Of a stretch of 10,566 nucleotides of DNA, positions 1 through 7,319 are shown piece after piece. The notes under the pieces were generated by a model. That model saw nothing but the letters and a program-made list of their open reading frames with translations. It was not told the origin of the DNA and did no database searches. Source of the stretch: Chitinophagales bacterium (GTDB lineage Bacteria > Bacteroidota > Bacteroidia > Chitinophagales > UBA2359); NCBI GenBank assembly GCA_020631035.1, contig JAHDIA010000161.1, positions 1-10,566 on the forward strand, given 5' to 3'. Numbering within the stretch: the stretch's first letter is position 1; each line of letters starts with the position of its first letter. Both the position numbers and the translations under genes were made by a program.

Positions 1-1661
1 ATATACATCGCCTGTTCAAAGTCGGCACAACTTCCCTCTATGTCAAACATATTGGCTCTGGCTTGTCCACGTTTGTAGTAAATACGAGGATTGCTCTGAT
101 TGATTTCGATATATTGGGTATAAGCATATTCCGCTTCTTCGTGCATAAACAACTTCATATACATTTCCCCCACTCGATCATAAGCGTGAGCATACTCAGG
201 ACGCAACCAAGCCAAGCGCATATAGTCGTCTATGGCAGCCTCATAATTCCCATAAAAATCGGCATACAAATTGCCTCTATTGGAATAGGCTTGCCAGCAA
301 CCTGGATTGAGTTCCAAGGCTCTGGTGTAGTCCTCCAGCGCACCTTCTTTGTCATCCCACCCTCCTCTAACGATGCCTCGATTGTTGTAAGCTTTGTAGT
401 ACTCAATGTCAATTTCCATACAACGCTCATAGTCGGCATAGGCCGCGTCATTGTCATTGAGTTTCATTTTGGCATTGCCTCGGTAGTTGTAAGCATCTAT
501 GTGTTTGGAGTCCATTTTAATGGCTGCATCAAAATAAGGCACTGCCTCATCGTGCTTGTTTTGTTTTTCTTTACAACGACCAGCATAATACTTGGTATTG
601 GCAATCTTAAATTTCTTTGATTCTGCTTTAGCCAAATTGTCCAAAGACTCCTGGTATTTTTTCAAATAGTAATAACACACCCCTTTGTAGTGATAAGCTT
701 CTCCCAGTTTACTATTTATCTTGGTAGCACGATTCAAATCGGTCAAGGCATTTTGATATTCCCCTGTTCTGGATTTGATGATGCCCCTGAGCATATAAGC
801 CTCAGCATAGCTTTTATCCAACTGCACTGCATAAGTCAGATTTTCCTTTGCCAAACTGTAAGATTTTTTCTTGTATTGACAAAAGCCTCTGTAGTAAAAT
901 ACATCTGGGCTTTCCCGACTCAATTTAACATAGGCTCTAAAATCGCTCTCAGCTTTAGGACAATTGTCTGTCTTAGCATAGGCAATACCACGTTTCAATA
1001 AGGCAGGGGCATAGGTTTCATCCAAACGCAAAATGGCTGTCATCTCTCCAACTGCTTTCTCAAAACGTTCTTGTTCAAAATAAGCCAATCCTCTATGGTA
1101 TAAGCCATTCAAGTTGCTAGGATCAGACTTCAAACCGATGTTCAAATCTGCAATACCTGATTCATACCTTGTAGACTTGACATTGGCAATGCCTCTGGTC
1201 AAATAAGCCGATGAATAATTAGGGTCTATTTTAAGCAACTGATTCATATCCTGAATGGCAGAACTATAATCCCCTTTCTCTTCATAGGTAAAACCTCGAT
1301 TGTACAATGCCTTGAGGTAAGTAGGATCAAGATCCAAAGCTGTATTGTAATCGGCAATGGCATCATTGTATTTTCTCAACTTACGTTTGGCATTTCCTCT
1401 ATTATAATAAGCATAAGCATAGTCAACATCAATATTGATGGCTTTGTTATAGGCAATGATTGCCTTTTCATACATTCCCTTGTCTGACAATTCATTTCCT
1501 TTGTTATAGTAAACCTCTTTTTGATAGTTTGCCTCTCTACTCGAATCTACTCTCGCATAGTCCAAAAAAGACGTCTCTGTTCCCGCCCAACTGACCAGTT
1601 GAAACAGCAAGAGTTCAAAGAAAAAAACAAATAATATTTTATTTGTGGAATACATCGTCAT
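1..1661 (-). CDS. Exported TPR-repeat protein (3' end outside the window)
   Basis: The minus strand is open from the ATG at 1661 to the left edge: 553 codons with no stop, so the C-terminus is missing. Residues 1-26 look like a signal peptide, with a hydrophobic run (ILFVFFFELLLFQLVSWA) and likely cleavage after SWA; it should act in the periplasm or at the cell surface. From about residue 51 there are at least 15 consecutive units of about 34 residues with the TPR pattern: A-Y-x-x-R-G near the start, a mid-unit tyrosine, A-x-x-D-Y/F-x-x-A/L, then I/L-D/N-P. Examples are YNRGNAKRKLRKYNDAIADY and the unit ending ALELNPG. TPR arrays bind proteins or peptides; no catalytic domain is visible. An in-frame ATG at 1655 is an alternative start, but an AAGG lies 7 bases before the 1661 ATG. 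The gene is divergent from kynU. The family is clear; the specific role is unknown. Confidence 0.9.
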   Translation of the reverse strand, partial: MTMYSTNKILFVFFFELLLFQLVSWAGTETSFLDYARVDSSREANYQKEVYYNKGNELSDKGMYEKAIIAYNKAINIDVDYAYAYYNRGNAKRKLRKYNDAIADYNTALDLDPTYLKALYNRGFTYEEKGDYSSAIQDMNQLLKIDPNYSSAYLTRGIANVKSTRYESGIADLNIGLKSDPSNLNGLYHRGLAYFEQERFEKAVGEMTAILRLDETYAPALLKRGIAYAKTDNCPKAESDFRAYVKLSRESPDVFYYRGFCQYKKKSYSLAKENLTYAVQLDKSYAEAYMLRGIIKSRTGEYQNALTDLNRATKINSKLGEAYHYKGVCYYYLKKYQESLDNLAKAESKKFKIANTKYYAGRCKEKQNKHDEAVPYFDAAIKMDSKHIDAYNYRGNAKMKLNDNDAAYADYERCMEIDIEYYKAYNNRGIVRGGWDDKEGALEDYTRALELNPGCWQAYSNRGNLYADFYGNYEAAIDDYMRLAWLRPEYAHAYDRVGEMYMKLFMHEEAEYAYTQYIEINQSNPRIYYKRGQARANMFDIEGSCADFEQAMY

Positions 1662-1692
1662 TTTATTGCCTTAGTTTTGCTTCGATTTAGAG

Positions 1693-1700
1693 TATATTTG
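1693..1700 (+). promoter_or_regulatory. Candidate kynU promoter -7 box
   Basis: TATATTTG matches the Bacteroidota -7 consensus TAnnTTTG. However, the nearest upstream TTG triplets (1677-1679 and 1666-1668) give spacers of 13 and 24 bases instead of about 19-21. A weaker alternative is TTG at 1761-1763, an 18-base spacer, and TAACTTTT at 1782-1789, which would start the RNA almost at the ATG. I saw no matching box on the minus strand for the divergent TPR gene. Confidence 0.22.
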
Positions 1701-1797
1701 AAATAATAATAACAACTTATTTGGCATTATTGCTCAAAAATCAGACATAAAATCAAGAGCTTGGTCATTTTTTTCAATTATTAACTTTTCAAACAGT

Positions 1798-3063
1798 ATG
1801 AACTTCCAAAATTCCCTAGATTTTGCCAAAAAAATGGATTTATACGATCCTCTCAAGAATTTTCGCCAAAAATTCTACTTACCTAGTCAAAATGGCAAAT
1901 CTCAAATCTACTTTTGTGGCAATTCTTTGGGATTACAGCCCAAAAGCACCCAAGCACACATAGAACAAGAATTAAAAGACTGGCAAACACTGGGGGTTGA
2001 AGGACATTTTCATGGAAAAAATCCCTGGTACTACTACCACCATTTTGTAGAAGAAGCCTCTGCTCGCTTAGTAGGAGCAAAAAAAGATGAGGTCGTCATT
2101 ATGAACAGCCTCACTGTCAACCTCCACTTGATGATGATTTCTTTTTACCGCCCTACTCCACAACGCTACAAAATTCTAATTGAGTCACCTGCCTTTCCTT
2201 CTGACCAATATGCTGTAGCCAGTCAAGCCCAAATTTATGGCTATGATCCCAAAGAGGCAATTGTTGAAGCAGTGCCAAGAGTTGGAGAAGAGACACTACG
2301 CACAGAAGACATTCTCGCACAAATCGAAGAACTGGGTGATGAACTAGCTTTGGTAATGTTTGGTGGGGTCAATTATTACACAGGACAGTTTTTTGAACTG
2401 GAAAAAATAAGCCAAGCAGCTCATAAAGTCGGTGCCAAGGTTGGGTTCGACTTGGCACATGCTGCGGGCAATGTTTTGTTAAATCTTCACGACTGGGAAG
2501 TAGACTTTGCCGTTTGGTGCTCCTACAAATACCTCAATTCGGGTCCAGGGGGAACAAGTGGAGCTTTTGTACACGAAAAACATGGCAACAATCCCAATAT
2601 TCCCCGCTTGGCAGGTTGGTGGGGCAATGACGAAAAAACCCGTTTTCAAATGCCCAAGCAATTTGTTCCTCAAGCAGGAGCAGCAGGTTGGCAAATCAGC
2701 AATGCTCAAGTATTTCCAATGGCAGCCTACAAAGCCTCGCTGGAAATATTCGAAGAAGCGGGTATAGAAAATCTTCGCAAAAAAGGCGACTTGTTAACAG
2801 GATATTTAGAATTTCTAATCAATGACTTAAATCAAAGTGAAAAACAAGGCAATTTTAACATCATTACCCCCCATGACCCCAATCAACGGGGTTGTCAATT
2901 GTCGATTTTAACTGGCGAAAATGGCAAAACCTTATTTGACAAACTGACCCAGGTTGGTGTAGTTGCCGATTGGAGAGAGCCCAATGTCATTCGGGTTGCG
3001 CCCGTTCCCCTCTACAATACTTTTGAGGATGTTTGGCAGTTTGCCCATATTTTGCAAAGTTGA
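1798..3063 (+). CDS. kynU: Kynureninase
   Basis: PLP-dependent hydrolase (EC 3.7.1.3) that splits L-kynurenine into anthranilate and L-alanine, or 3-hydroxykynurenine into 3-hydroxyanthranilate and alanine, in cytosolic tryptophan breakdown. At 421 residues it has the usual family length. Visible family marks, in order: CGNSLGLQP (40-48); MNSLTVNLHL (102-111) near the cofactor phosphate; FPSDQY (133-138); FDLAHAAGN (217-225) with Asp218 and His221; CSYKYLNSGPGG (241-252), where Lys244 is the expected Schiff-base lysine next to Tyr243; RLAGWWGND (270-278); and the C-terminal IRVAPVPLYN (398-407) with Arg399, expected at the substrate carboxylate. Asp218, His221, Tyr243 and Lys244 keep the spacing of the Pseudomonas fluorescens active site. 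The ATG at 1798 places the conserved N-terminus correctly. No other kynurenine-pathway gene is nearby, so whether it serves catabolism or NAD synthesis cannot be told here. Confidence 0.97.
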   Translation: MNFQNSLDFAKKMDLYDPLKNFRQKFYLPSQNGKSQIYFCGNSLGLQPKSTQAHIEQELKDWQTLGVEGHFHGKNPWYYYHHFVEEASARLVGAKKDEVVIMNSLTVNLHLMMISFYRPTPQRYKILIESPAFPSDQYAVASQAQIYGYDPKEAIVEAVPRVGEETLRTEDILAQIEELGDELALVMFGGVNYYTGQFFELEKISQAAHKVGAKVGFDLAHAAGNVLLNLHDWEVDFAVWCSYKYLNSGPGGTSGAFVHEKHGNNPNIPRLAGWWGNDEKTRFQMPKQFVPQAGAAGWQISNAQVFPMAAYKASLEIFEEAGIENLRKKGDLLTGYLEFLINDLNQSEKQGNFNIITPHDPNQRGCQLSILTGENGKTLFDKLTQVGVVADWREPNVIRVAPVPLYNTFEDVWQFAHILQS

Positions 3064-3127
3064 TTTGTCATCATTTTGACACGCCTCTGATATAATGTCA
3101 AATATCTGTCATACAACTCTTTGGATA

Positions 3128-3158
3128 TTGCATTTGTAGCTTCATTGGTTTAAGTTTG
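3128..3158 (+). promoter_or_regulatory. Bacteroidota-type promoter for the T9SS cargo gene
   Basis: TTG at 3128-3130, a 20-base spacer, then TAAGTTTG at 3151-3158. This fits the Bacteroidota sigma-ABfr consensus (TTG, 19-21 bases, TAnnTTTG). Transcription would begin near 3163-3168, leaving a leader of only about 15-20 bases before the ATG at 3182. It suggests the cargo gene has its own promoter even though it follows kynU by only 118 bases on the same strand. Confidence 0.5.
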
Positions 3159-3171
3159 GTATTGTACCAAA
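3155..3171 (+). repeat. 7-bp inverted repeat at the predicted transcription start
   Basis: TTTGGTA (3155-3161), loop TTG, TACCAAA (3165-3171): a perfect 7-bp stem. It overlaps the end of the -7 box and the likely start point, just before the ATG at 3182. It could be an operator for a dimeric regulator or a small 5' hairpin. It has no T-run after it and is too weak to be a good kynU terminator. It could also be chance. Confidence 0.35.
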
Positions 3172-3181
3172 GTTCAGATCA

Positions 3182-4657
3182 ATGTTTAAATTACACTCTC
3201 AGCAATTTAAATGGCATATCTATGCCATTATTTTCTTGGCAATATTTCTTTCGAGTATACACACCAATGCCCAGAATACACTGCCAATTAATTTAGATTT
3301 TTTTGAAAAAGGAAATCTAGCACAGCAGTCAATGCCCCAAGTACCTCCAAACACTTCTATCAATCAACTGCAAAAAACACTACTGACTGCCAATCTAATC
3401 GACTCTATGATTGTCCACCGCTACAATGCTAGTGAGACTGATTCGATTCCTTACCAAAAACATTTTTACACCTATAACTCCACAGACTTACTCATAAACA
3501 AACAAGCTTATTATTGGTTAGAAGATGCCTTGATTTGGGAAGCATTTCTCTTTCAAGATTACACCTATAATACAATAGGACAACAAACATCCAGTAGTAC
3601 CAATGAGTGGGACTTTGGCGAATCCAAATGGATCAATGAAGAATCACAAACGCTGTATAATGAAAATGGCAACATTACTTACCAACTAAACAATAAGCAA
3701 AAACAGGAATTCATTTATGACAACCAAGGCAATTTATCGGAACACATCTACTATAAATCTACCGATAACCAATGGGCTTTAGATTTAAAAACCACCTATG
3801 TTTATGACAACAACTACAATGTAGAAAAGAAAACTTATTTTACTTTTAACAATTCGAGCAATACTTGGACACCCATTCAAAAAGAGTTGTATACCTATGA
3901 TGTATTAGAACAAAACTGTCAACTATTGCACTTCCCTTTTCCCAACAATAGCCCACCAACTTGCTCTATTGTTCCTAGTAGTAAAATTGTACAATCACAC
4001 AATGGCAATACTTGGCTCAATGACTCAAAAAGAACCATAACATTTAAATCTGGTTTAATGGAAGAAATTCTAGACCATACGTGGGATACTTCTAAAAACA
4101 CTTGGACCCCCAGCAAAAAACAAATGGTTTCCTACAATCAGTCTGAAACGGAAATCTTTCAACAAATCGACTTCTTTTACAATAGTTCTACTGTCGATAT
4201 TTACTGGACTCCTAGTATGACCATTGAAATTGAAACAAACCTTAATTTCCAAGTAAAAAAATACATCGCTTCCAATGGACTTGGCATAGAGTTTTTGTAC
4301 AATGCAGATGGTGAGGTTTATGGACACAAAGAATATGCCTCTCCAGGCTCTACTAATTATCCTATCATTAAAAGCATTTACTTTTCGTCTGAACAAGTAA
4401 CTTCAATTGGGCAAATTGAAAATATAAGCACCCAAACCATTGCCTATCCCAATCCCAATCAAGGTAGCATTCAATTGACACTCCCTAGCAATGAACAAGT
4501 CTCATTCATTCAACTATATTCTTTAGATGGTCGCCTCATATTGCAAGAAAATGAGCATTCTCTTCATCTTGACTTAACCAATGTTCCTACTGGCAACTAT
4601 CTATTAAAAGTACAAACCAAAGAAAACATCTATCTACAACAAATCATCAAGTTGTAG
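3182..4657 (+). CDS. Secreted NxW-repeat protein with T9SS type-A sorting domain
   Basis: A 491-residue protein exported by Sec and then by the type IX system. Residues 1-30 form a signal peptide: basic start, hydrophobic IYAIIFLAIFLSSI, likely cut at TNA|Q. Residues about 418-491 are a T9SS C-terminal sorting domain: AYPNPNQG (421-428), a beta-rich core with IQLYSLDGRL (443-452), VPTGNYLLKV (468-477) and a basic end, IIKL. Such domains pass the outer membrane through T9SS and are usually cut off with the cargo anchored or released. The middle (about 75-385) is rich in Asn, Tyr, Thr and Trp and has loose repeats of the form N-x-W-x(4)-K followed by T/V-Y-x-Y-D and G-N, with Trp at 150, 198, 229, 278, 308 and 342. 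They resemble YD/RHS-like beta repeats, but I recognise no enzyme domain. Role unknown; a surface or adhesive protein is a guess. Confidence 0.88.
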   Translation: MFKLHSQQFKWHIYAIIFLAIFLSSIHTNAQNTLPINLDFFEKGNLAQQSMPQVPPNTSINQLQKTLLTANLIDSMIVHRYNASETDSIPYQKHFYTYNSTDLLINKQAYYWLEDALIWEAFLFQDYTYNTIGQQTSSSTNEWDFGESKWINEESQTLYNENGNITYQLNNKQKQEFIYDNQGNLSEHIYYKSTDNQWALDLKTTYVYDNNYNVEKKTYFTFNNSSNTWTPIQKELYTYDVLEQNCQLLHFPFPNNSPPTCSIVPSSKIVQSHNGNTWLNDSKRTITFKSGLMEEILDHTWDTSKNTWTPSKKQMVSYNQSETEIFQQIDFFYNSSTVDIYWTPSMTIEIETNLNFQVKKYIASNGLGIEFLYNADGEVYGHKEYASPGSTNYPIIKSIYFSSEQVTSIGQIENISTQTIAYPNPNQGSIQLTLPSNEQVSFIQLYSLDGRLILQENEHSLHLDLTNVPTGNYLLKVQTKENIYLQQIIKL

Positions 4658-4665
4658 TTGGCAAA

Positions 4666-4846
4666 AGCAGGGCGTGAAGCGGATAGATGCAATCTTCGAC
4701 GAAGGACTGCTCTCTACGATAAATACGCCTGATAGTAGCGGAAAGCTCCCCTTGCTTGGAAAATCTAACAGCTTTCAAAAAGCTGTTAGATTTTAAACCA
4801 AGCAAGGGGACTTGCAGCGGATAGCAGGGAGACACGAACCGACGAA
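4666..4846. repeat. Repeated short words flanking the long hairpin
   Basis: Several words occur on both sides of the hairpin at 4747-4810: AGCAGGG at 4666-4672 and 4823-4829; AGCGGATAG at 4678-4686 and 4816-4824, with a shorter AGCGGA at 4737-4742; and CGACGAA at 4697-4703 and 4840-4846. The last two word pairs keep their order and nearly the same spacing (138 and 143 bases apart). The stretch looks more GC-rich than its neighbours and has no credible gene. It may be one copy of a dispersed intergenic repeat, but with one window I cannot show that. Confidence 0.5.
4747..4810. terminator. Long hairpin between convergent genes, probable two-way terminator
   Basis: The outer stem pairs TCCCCTTGCTTGG (4747-4759) with CCAAGCAAGGGGA (4798-4810), 13 bp with no mismatch. 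The inner stem pairs AAAATCTAACAGCTTT (4760-4775) with AAAGCTGTTAGATTTT (4779-4794), 16 bp with no mismatch. The loop is CAA and the only flaw is a three-base AAA bulge at 4795-4797. It lies between the ends of the T9SS cargo gene (4657) and the GH3 gene (4882), where a terminator working in both directions is expected. There is no long T-run after the outer stem; the T4 of the inner stem is the only candidate on either strand. It may therefore be a transcript-end barrier or a repeat element rather than a textbook terminator. Confidence 0.6.
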
Positions 4847-4881
4847 AGCACCCAACACTCCGTCCAAATATTTATACAAAT

Positions 4882-6420
4882 TTATTTTATCCCAACATCA
4901 CTCCTTTGCTGCGAATGAAAACCCAATATCTCCTCCAAATATTTTCGATTGTTCGACAAACGAGGAATTTTATGCTGCCCTCCCAACTTACCTTTACTCT
5001 TTAACCAAGCATAAAAAGTGTTGCGTTCAACACTGTGTACAGTCGGTATTTTCAAGGCTATACTCTTGTAACGCTTTGCCTCATAATCCGAATTGACGTT
5101 TTGTAAAAACTGATCCAGATCTTTGGTAAAAGCCTCTAAGTCGGTTGGAGCTTGCTCAAACTCAATCACCCATTCGTGGCTGCCTCTTTGAGTCTCTGTC
5201 ATAAATATAGGCGCGACTGTATACTCCACCACCCGACAATTGTGTTTGCTACACGCCTCCGACAATGCCCTATCCGAATTGTCTACAATTACTTCTTCGC
5301 CAAAAGCATTCAAAAAATGTTTGGTCCGTCCACTTACCTTCATCCGATAAGGATTTCTAGAAGTAAACTGAATTGTATCGCCTATCTGATATCTCCACAA
5401 ACCCGAATTGGTCGAAATAATAAGGGCATAATTGGTATCCAAGTCTACCTCATCCAATTGTATTGTTTGTGGATCATCTTTGCCCACTTCACCCATTGGC
5501 ATAAATTCAAAAAAGATACCATAATCCAACATCAACAACATATCATCGCTTTTGGCTTGGTCTTGCATCGCAAAAAAGCCCTCCGAAGCATTATAGGTCT
5601 GAACGTAATTGACCTTTTCGGATGGAATCAATTTCTGAAAAGAGGTTCGATAAGGCTCAAAACTAACCCCGCCGTGAATGTACAATTCAAAATTGGGCCA
5701 GACCTCATCCAAACGATCCTTACCACTTATTTCAAATATCTTTTTGATGAGTACAATCGTCCAAGTTGGTACACCTGAAATATTGCTGACATCTTTATCA
5801 ATGTACTGTTCCGCCAACTTTTGAATTTTGGCTTCCCATTCGTCCATCAAAGCGATTTTTAAATCTATAGAGGTGAGATAACGACCAAGGGCAGGTATGT
5901 TTTGCAACAAAACAGCCGACAAATCCCCATAACGCATACCCTTATTCAGCTCGCTTATCTCATGACTCCCCCCCATAATAATGCCCTTACCATCAAATAC
6001 TTTGGTATTGGGGTGATTGCGACAATAAAACGCCATCGTATCTCGCCCAGCTTGATAATGACAACGTTTGAGTGCTTCTTGACTGATAGGAATAAATTTG
6101 CTTTTGTCACTAGTGGTTCCCGACGACTTGGCAAACCACTTAATGGTTGATGGCCAAAGCACATTCTGTTTGCCATTCATCAAGGTATCAATATAAGGCT
6201 TAAAGGTTTCGTAAGTGCGTATGGGAACGCTCTTTTTAAAATCGGCTATGGTTTTGAGTTGGGAAAAATGATGTTCTTTACCAAAGTCGGTATTTTGAGC
6301 AGAACGCAGTAAATTTTTTAAGGTTTTTTCTTGAATGCTCGAAGCATTGTCCCAATATTGTTCTATTTGCTTGAATCGTTTGCTGATGAACCAAGTAACA
6401 ACTGATTGTACAATAGACAT
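4882..6420 (-). CDS. GH3-family acyl-adenylating (acyl amido synthetase-like) enzyme
   Basis: A 512-residue cytosolic protein of the GH3 family, in the ANL adenylate-forming superfamily. Plant members activate auxin, jasmonate or benzoates with ATP and join them to amino acids; the substrate of bacterial members is not known. Visible marks: SSGTTSDKSKFIP (99-111), the nucleotide-binding loop; YNASEGFFA (276-284), the acidic ATP/Mg motif with Glu280; STNSGLWRYQIGDTI (336-350), with Asp348 expected at the ribose; the hinge GRTKHFLNAFGEEV (365-378); and a C-terminal lid ending GGQHKIPRLS (480-489), like the plant QYKxPR motif, with Lys484 a candidate catalytic lysine. No motif is missing. It lies 161 bases downstream of lptB on the same strand and may be read with it or from its own promoter near 6441-6469. 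Family assignment is firm; the reaction is inferred. Confidence 0.93.
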   Translation of the reverse strand: MSIVQSVVTWFISKRFKQIEQYWDNASSIQEKTLKNLLRSAQNTDFGKEHHFSQLKTIADFKKSVPIRTYETFKPYIDTLMNGKQNVLWPSTIKWFAKSSGTTSDKSKFIPISQEALKRCHYQAGRDTMAFYCRNHPNTKVFDGKGIIMGGSHEISELNKGMRYGDLSAVLLQNIPALGRYLTSIDLKIALMDEWEAKIQKLAEQYIDKDVSNISGVPTWTIVLIKKIFEISGKDRLDEVWPNFELYIHGGVSFEPYRTSFQKLIPSEKVNYVQTYNASEGFFAMQDQAKSDDMLLMLDYGIFFEFMPMGEVGKDDPQTIQLDEVDLDTNYALIISTNSGLWRYQIGDTIQFTSRNPYRMKVSGRTKHFLNAFGEEVIVDNSDRALSEACSKHNCRVVEYTVAPIFMTETQRGSHEWVIEFEQAPTDLEAFTKDLDQFLQNVNSDYEAKRYKSIALKIPTVHSVERNTFYAWLKSKGKLGGQHKIPRLSNNRKYLEEILGFHSQQRSDVGIK

Positions 6421-6440
6421 AGCGCATAGGGTTTGGTGGC

Positions 6441-6469
6441 GTTTTACATATATAATACAATTTCGTCAA
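6441..6469 (-). promoter_or_regulatory. Weak promoter candidate for the GH3 gene
   Basis: On the minus strand TTGACG (6469-6464) is followed after 17 bases by TAAAAC (6446-6441), with an AT-rich spacer. The first box has TTG, as Bacteroidota and sigma-70 promoters do, but the second box fits only in part and there is no TTTG. The gene may instead depend on read-through from lptB. Confidence 0.2.
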
Positions 6470-6540
6470 TCCAACAAGCTAGGGACATAAAATTTTGCCC
6501 CCTAATGTTCATACAAGCTGAACTTAAAATTCAAAACCCA

Positions 6541-6568
6541 AATCTTCAGTCTCGAATCTTCAGTCTTG
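6541..6568. repeat. Two tandem 14-bp units between lptB and the GH3 gene
   Basis: AATCTTCAGTCTCG (6541-6554) is followed directly by AATCTTCAGTCTTG (6555-6568), one difference in 14 bases, and then by the related AATTTTCAATT (6569-6579). The stretch begins 14 bases past the lptB stop and holds no gene. It is probably a slippage-prone simple repeat. Confidence 0.7.
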
Positions 6569-6581
6569 AATTTTCAATTCC

Positions 6582-7319
6582 TTACCCCATCACCTTCCGC
6601 TTCAATTCAAAATGCTGCCCAATGTACAACTCCCTTACCCGATCATTGGCACACAGTTCTTCAGGTGTTCCTTCTTCCAACAAATTCCCTTCATACAAAA
6701 GATAGGCTCTATCTATAATAGAAAGCGTTTCTTGAACATTGTGGTCAGTAATCAACACCCCTATGTTCTTGTACTTTAGCTTCCAGACAATGGACTGAAT
6801 GTCCTCCACCGCAATTGGATCGACTCCTGCAAAAGGTTCATCTAATAAAACAAACTTGGGATTAACCGCCAAAGCCCTTGCAATTTCAGTTCTTCTACGT
6901 TCTCCACCCGACAGTACATTCCCCATACTTTTGCGAACATGTTGCAATCCAAATTCGTTTAGCAGTTCTTCCAGTTTGTCCCTTTGTTCGTGCCTAGACA
7001 ACTTGGTCATTTCCAATACTGCCCGAATATTGTCTTCTACACTCAAATGGCGAAACACAGAGGCTTCTTGTGGCAGATACCCCAAACCTTTTTGCGCTCG
7101 TTTGTACATGGGTTGCTTGGTAATTTCTTGCTCATCCAAAAAGACTTTGCCCGCATCGGGCTTTATCAGTCCTACAACCATATAAAAAGAGGTCGTTTTA
7201 CCAGCTCCATTGGGACCAAGTAAGCCCACAATTTCTCCTTGGCTCACTTTAATAGAAACCTCATTGACAACGGTTCTGCCCTTGTATCTTTTAACCAATT
7301 TTTCTGAACGGAGTATCAT
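6582..7319 (-). CDS. lptB: LPS export ABC transporter ATP-binding protein LptB
   Basis: Cytoplasmic ATPase subunit that powers LptB2FG, which lifts lipopolysaccharide from the inner membrane onto the Lpt bridge to the outer membrane. I start it at the ATG at 7319 (245 residues, MILRSEKLVKRYKG). The frame stays open to a TTG at 7331, adding only four residues (MSKK), so that start is less likely. ABC motifs in order: Walker A GPNGAGKT (35-42, Lys41); Q-loop YLPQEAS with Gln84; signature LSGGERRR (136-143); Walker B VLLDEP with catalytic Glu161; D-loop AGVD; H-loop His193. The PQEASVFRHLSVEDN stretch and the C-terminal RELYIGQHFELKRK are typical of LptB and separate it from other ABC ATPases. 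lptA, lptC, lptF and lptG are not in the window, so the gene is split from the rest of the pathway. recJ lies upstream, isolated by a terminator. Confidence 0.96.
   Translation of the reverse strand: MILRSEKLVKRYKGRTVVNEVSIKVSQGEIVGLLGPNGAGKTTSFYMVVGLIKPDAGKVFLDEQEITKQPMYKRAQKGLGYLPQEASVFRHLSVEDNIRAVLEMTKLSRHEQRDKLEELLNEFGLQHVRKSMGNVLSGGERRRTEIARALAVNPKFVLLDEPFAGVDPIAVEDIQSIVWKLKYKNIGVLITDHNVQETLSIIDRAYLLYEGNLLEEGTPEELCANDRVRELYIGQHFELKRKVMG

Noticed and set aside
63..620. Plus-strand open frame of 185 codons
   Set aside because: It lies wholly opposite the TPR gene, whose repeat pattern is unmistakable. The plus-strand product is a run of hydrophobic residues with no domain, as expected for the complement of a TPR array.
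1..1661. CRISPR-like or other DNA repeat array
   Set aside because: The periodicity of about 102 bases is the 34-residue TPR unit at protein level; the DNA units themselves are not near-identical.
3061..3127. Terminator directly after kynU
   Set aside because: Only 5-bp stems are possible (for example TGTCA with TGACA) and no T-run follows, so I do not call one.
4647..4835. Minus-strand open frame of 62 codons in the convergent spacer
   Set aside because: It runs straight through both arms of the long hairpin and shows no protein pattern.
4877..4884. TAAATTTG -7 box on the minus strand
   Set aside because: It overlaps the GH3 stop codon and points at the terminator hairpin with no gene ahead of it; probably chance in AT-rich DNA.
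4812..5096. Plus-strand open frame of 94 codons starting in the repeat region
   Set aside because: Most of it is the complement of the GH3 C-terminus, and it has no recognisable domain.
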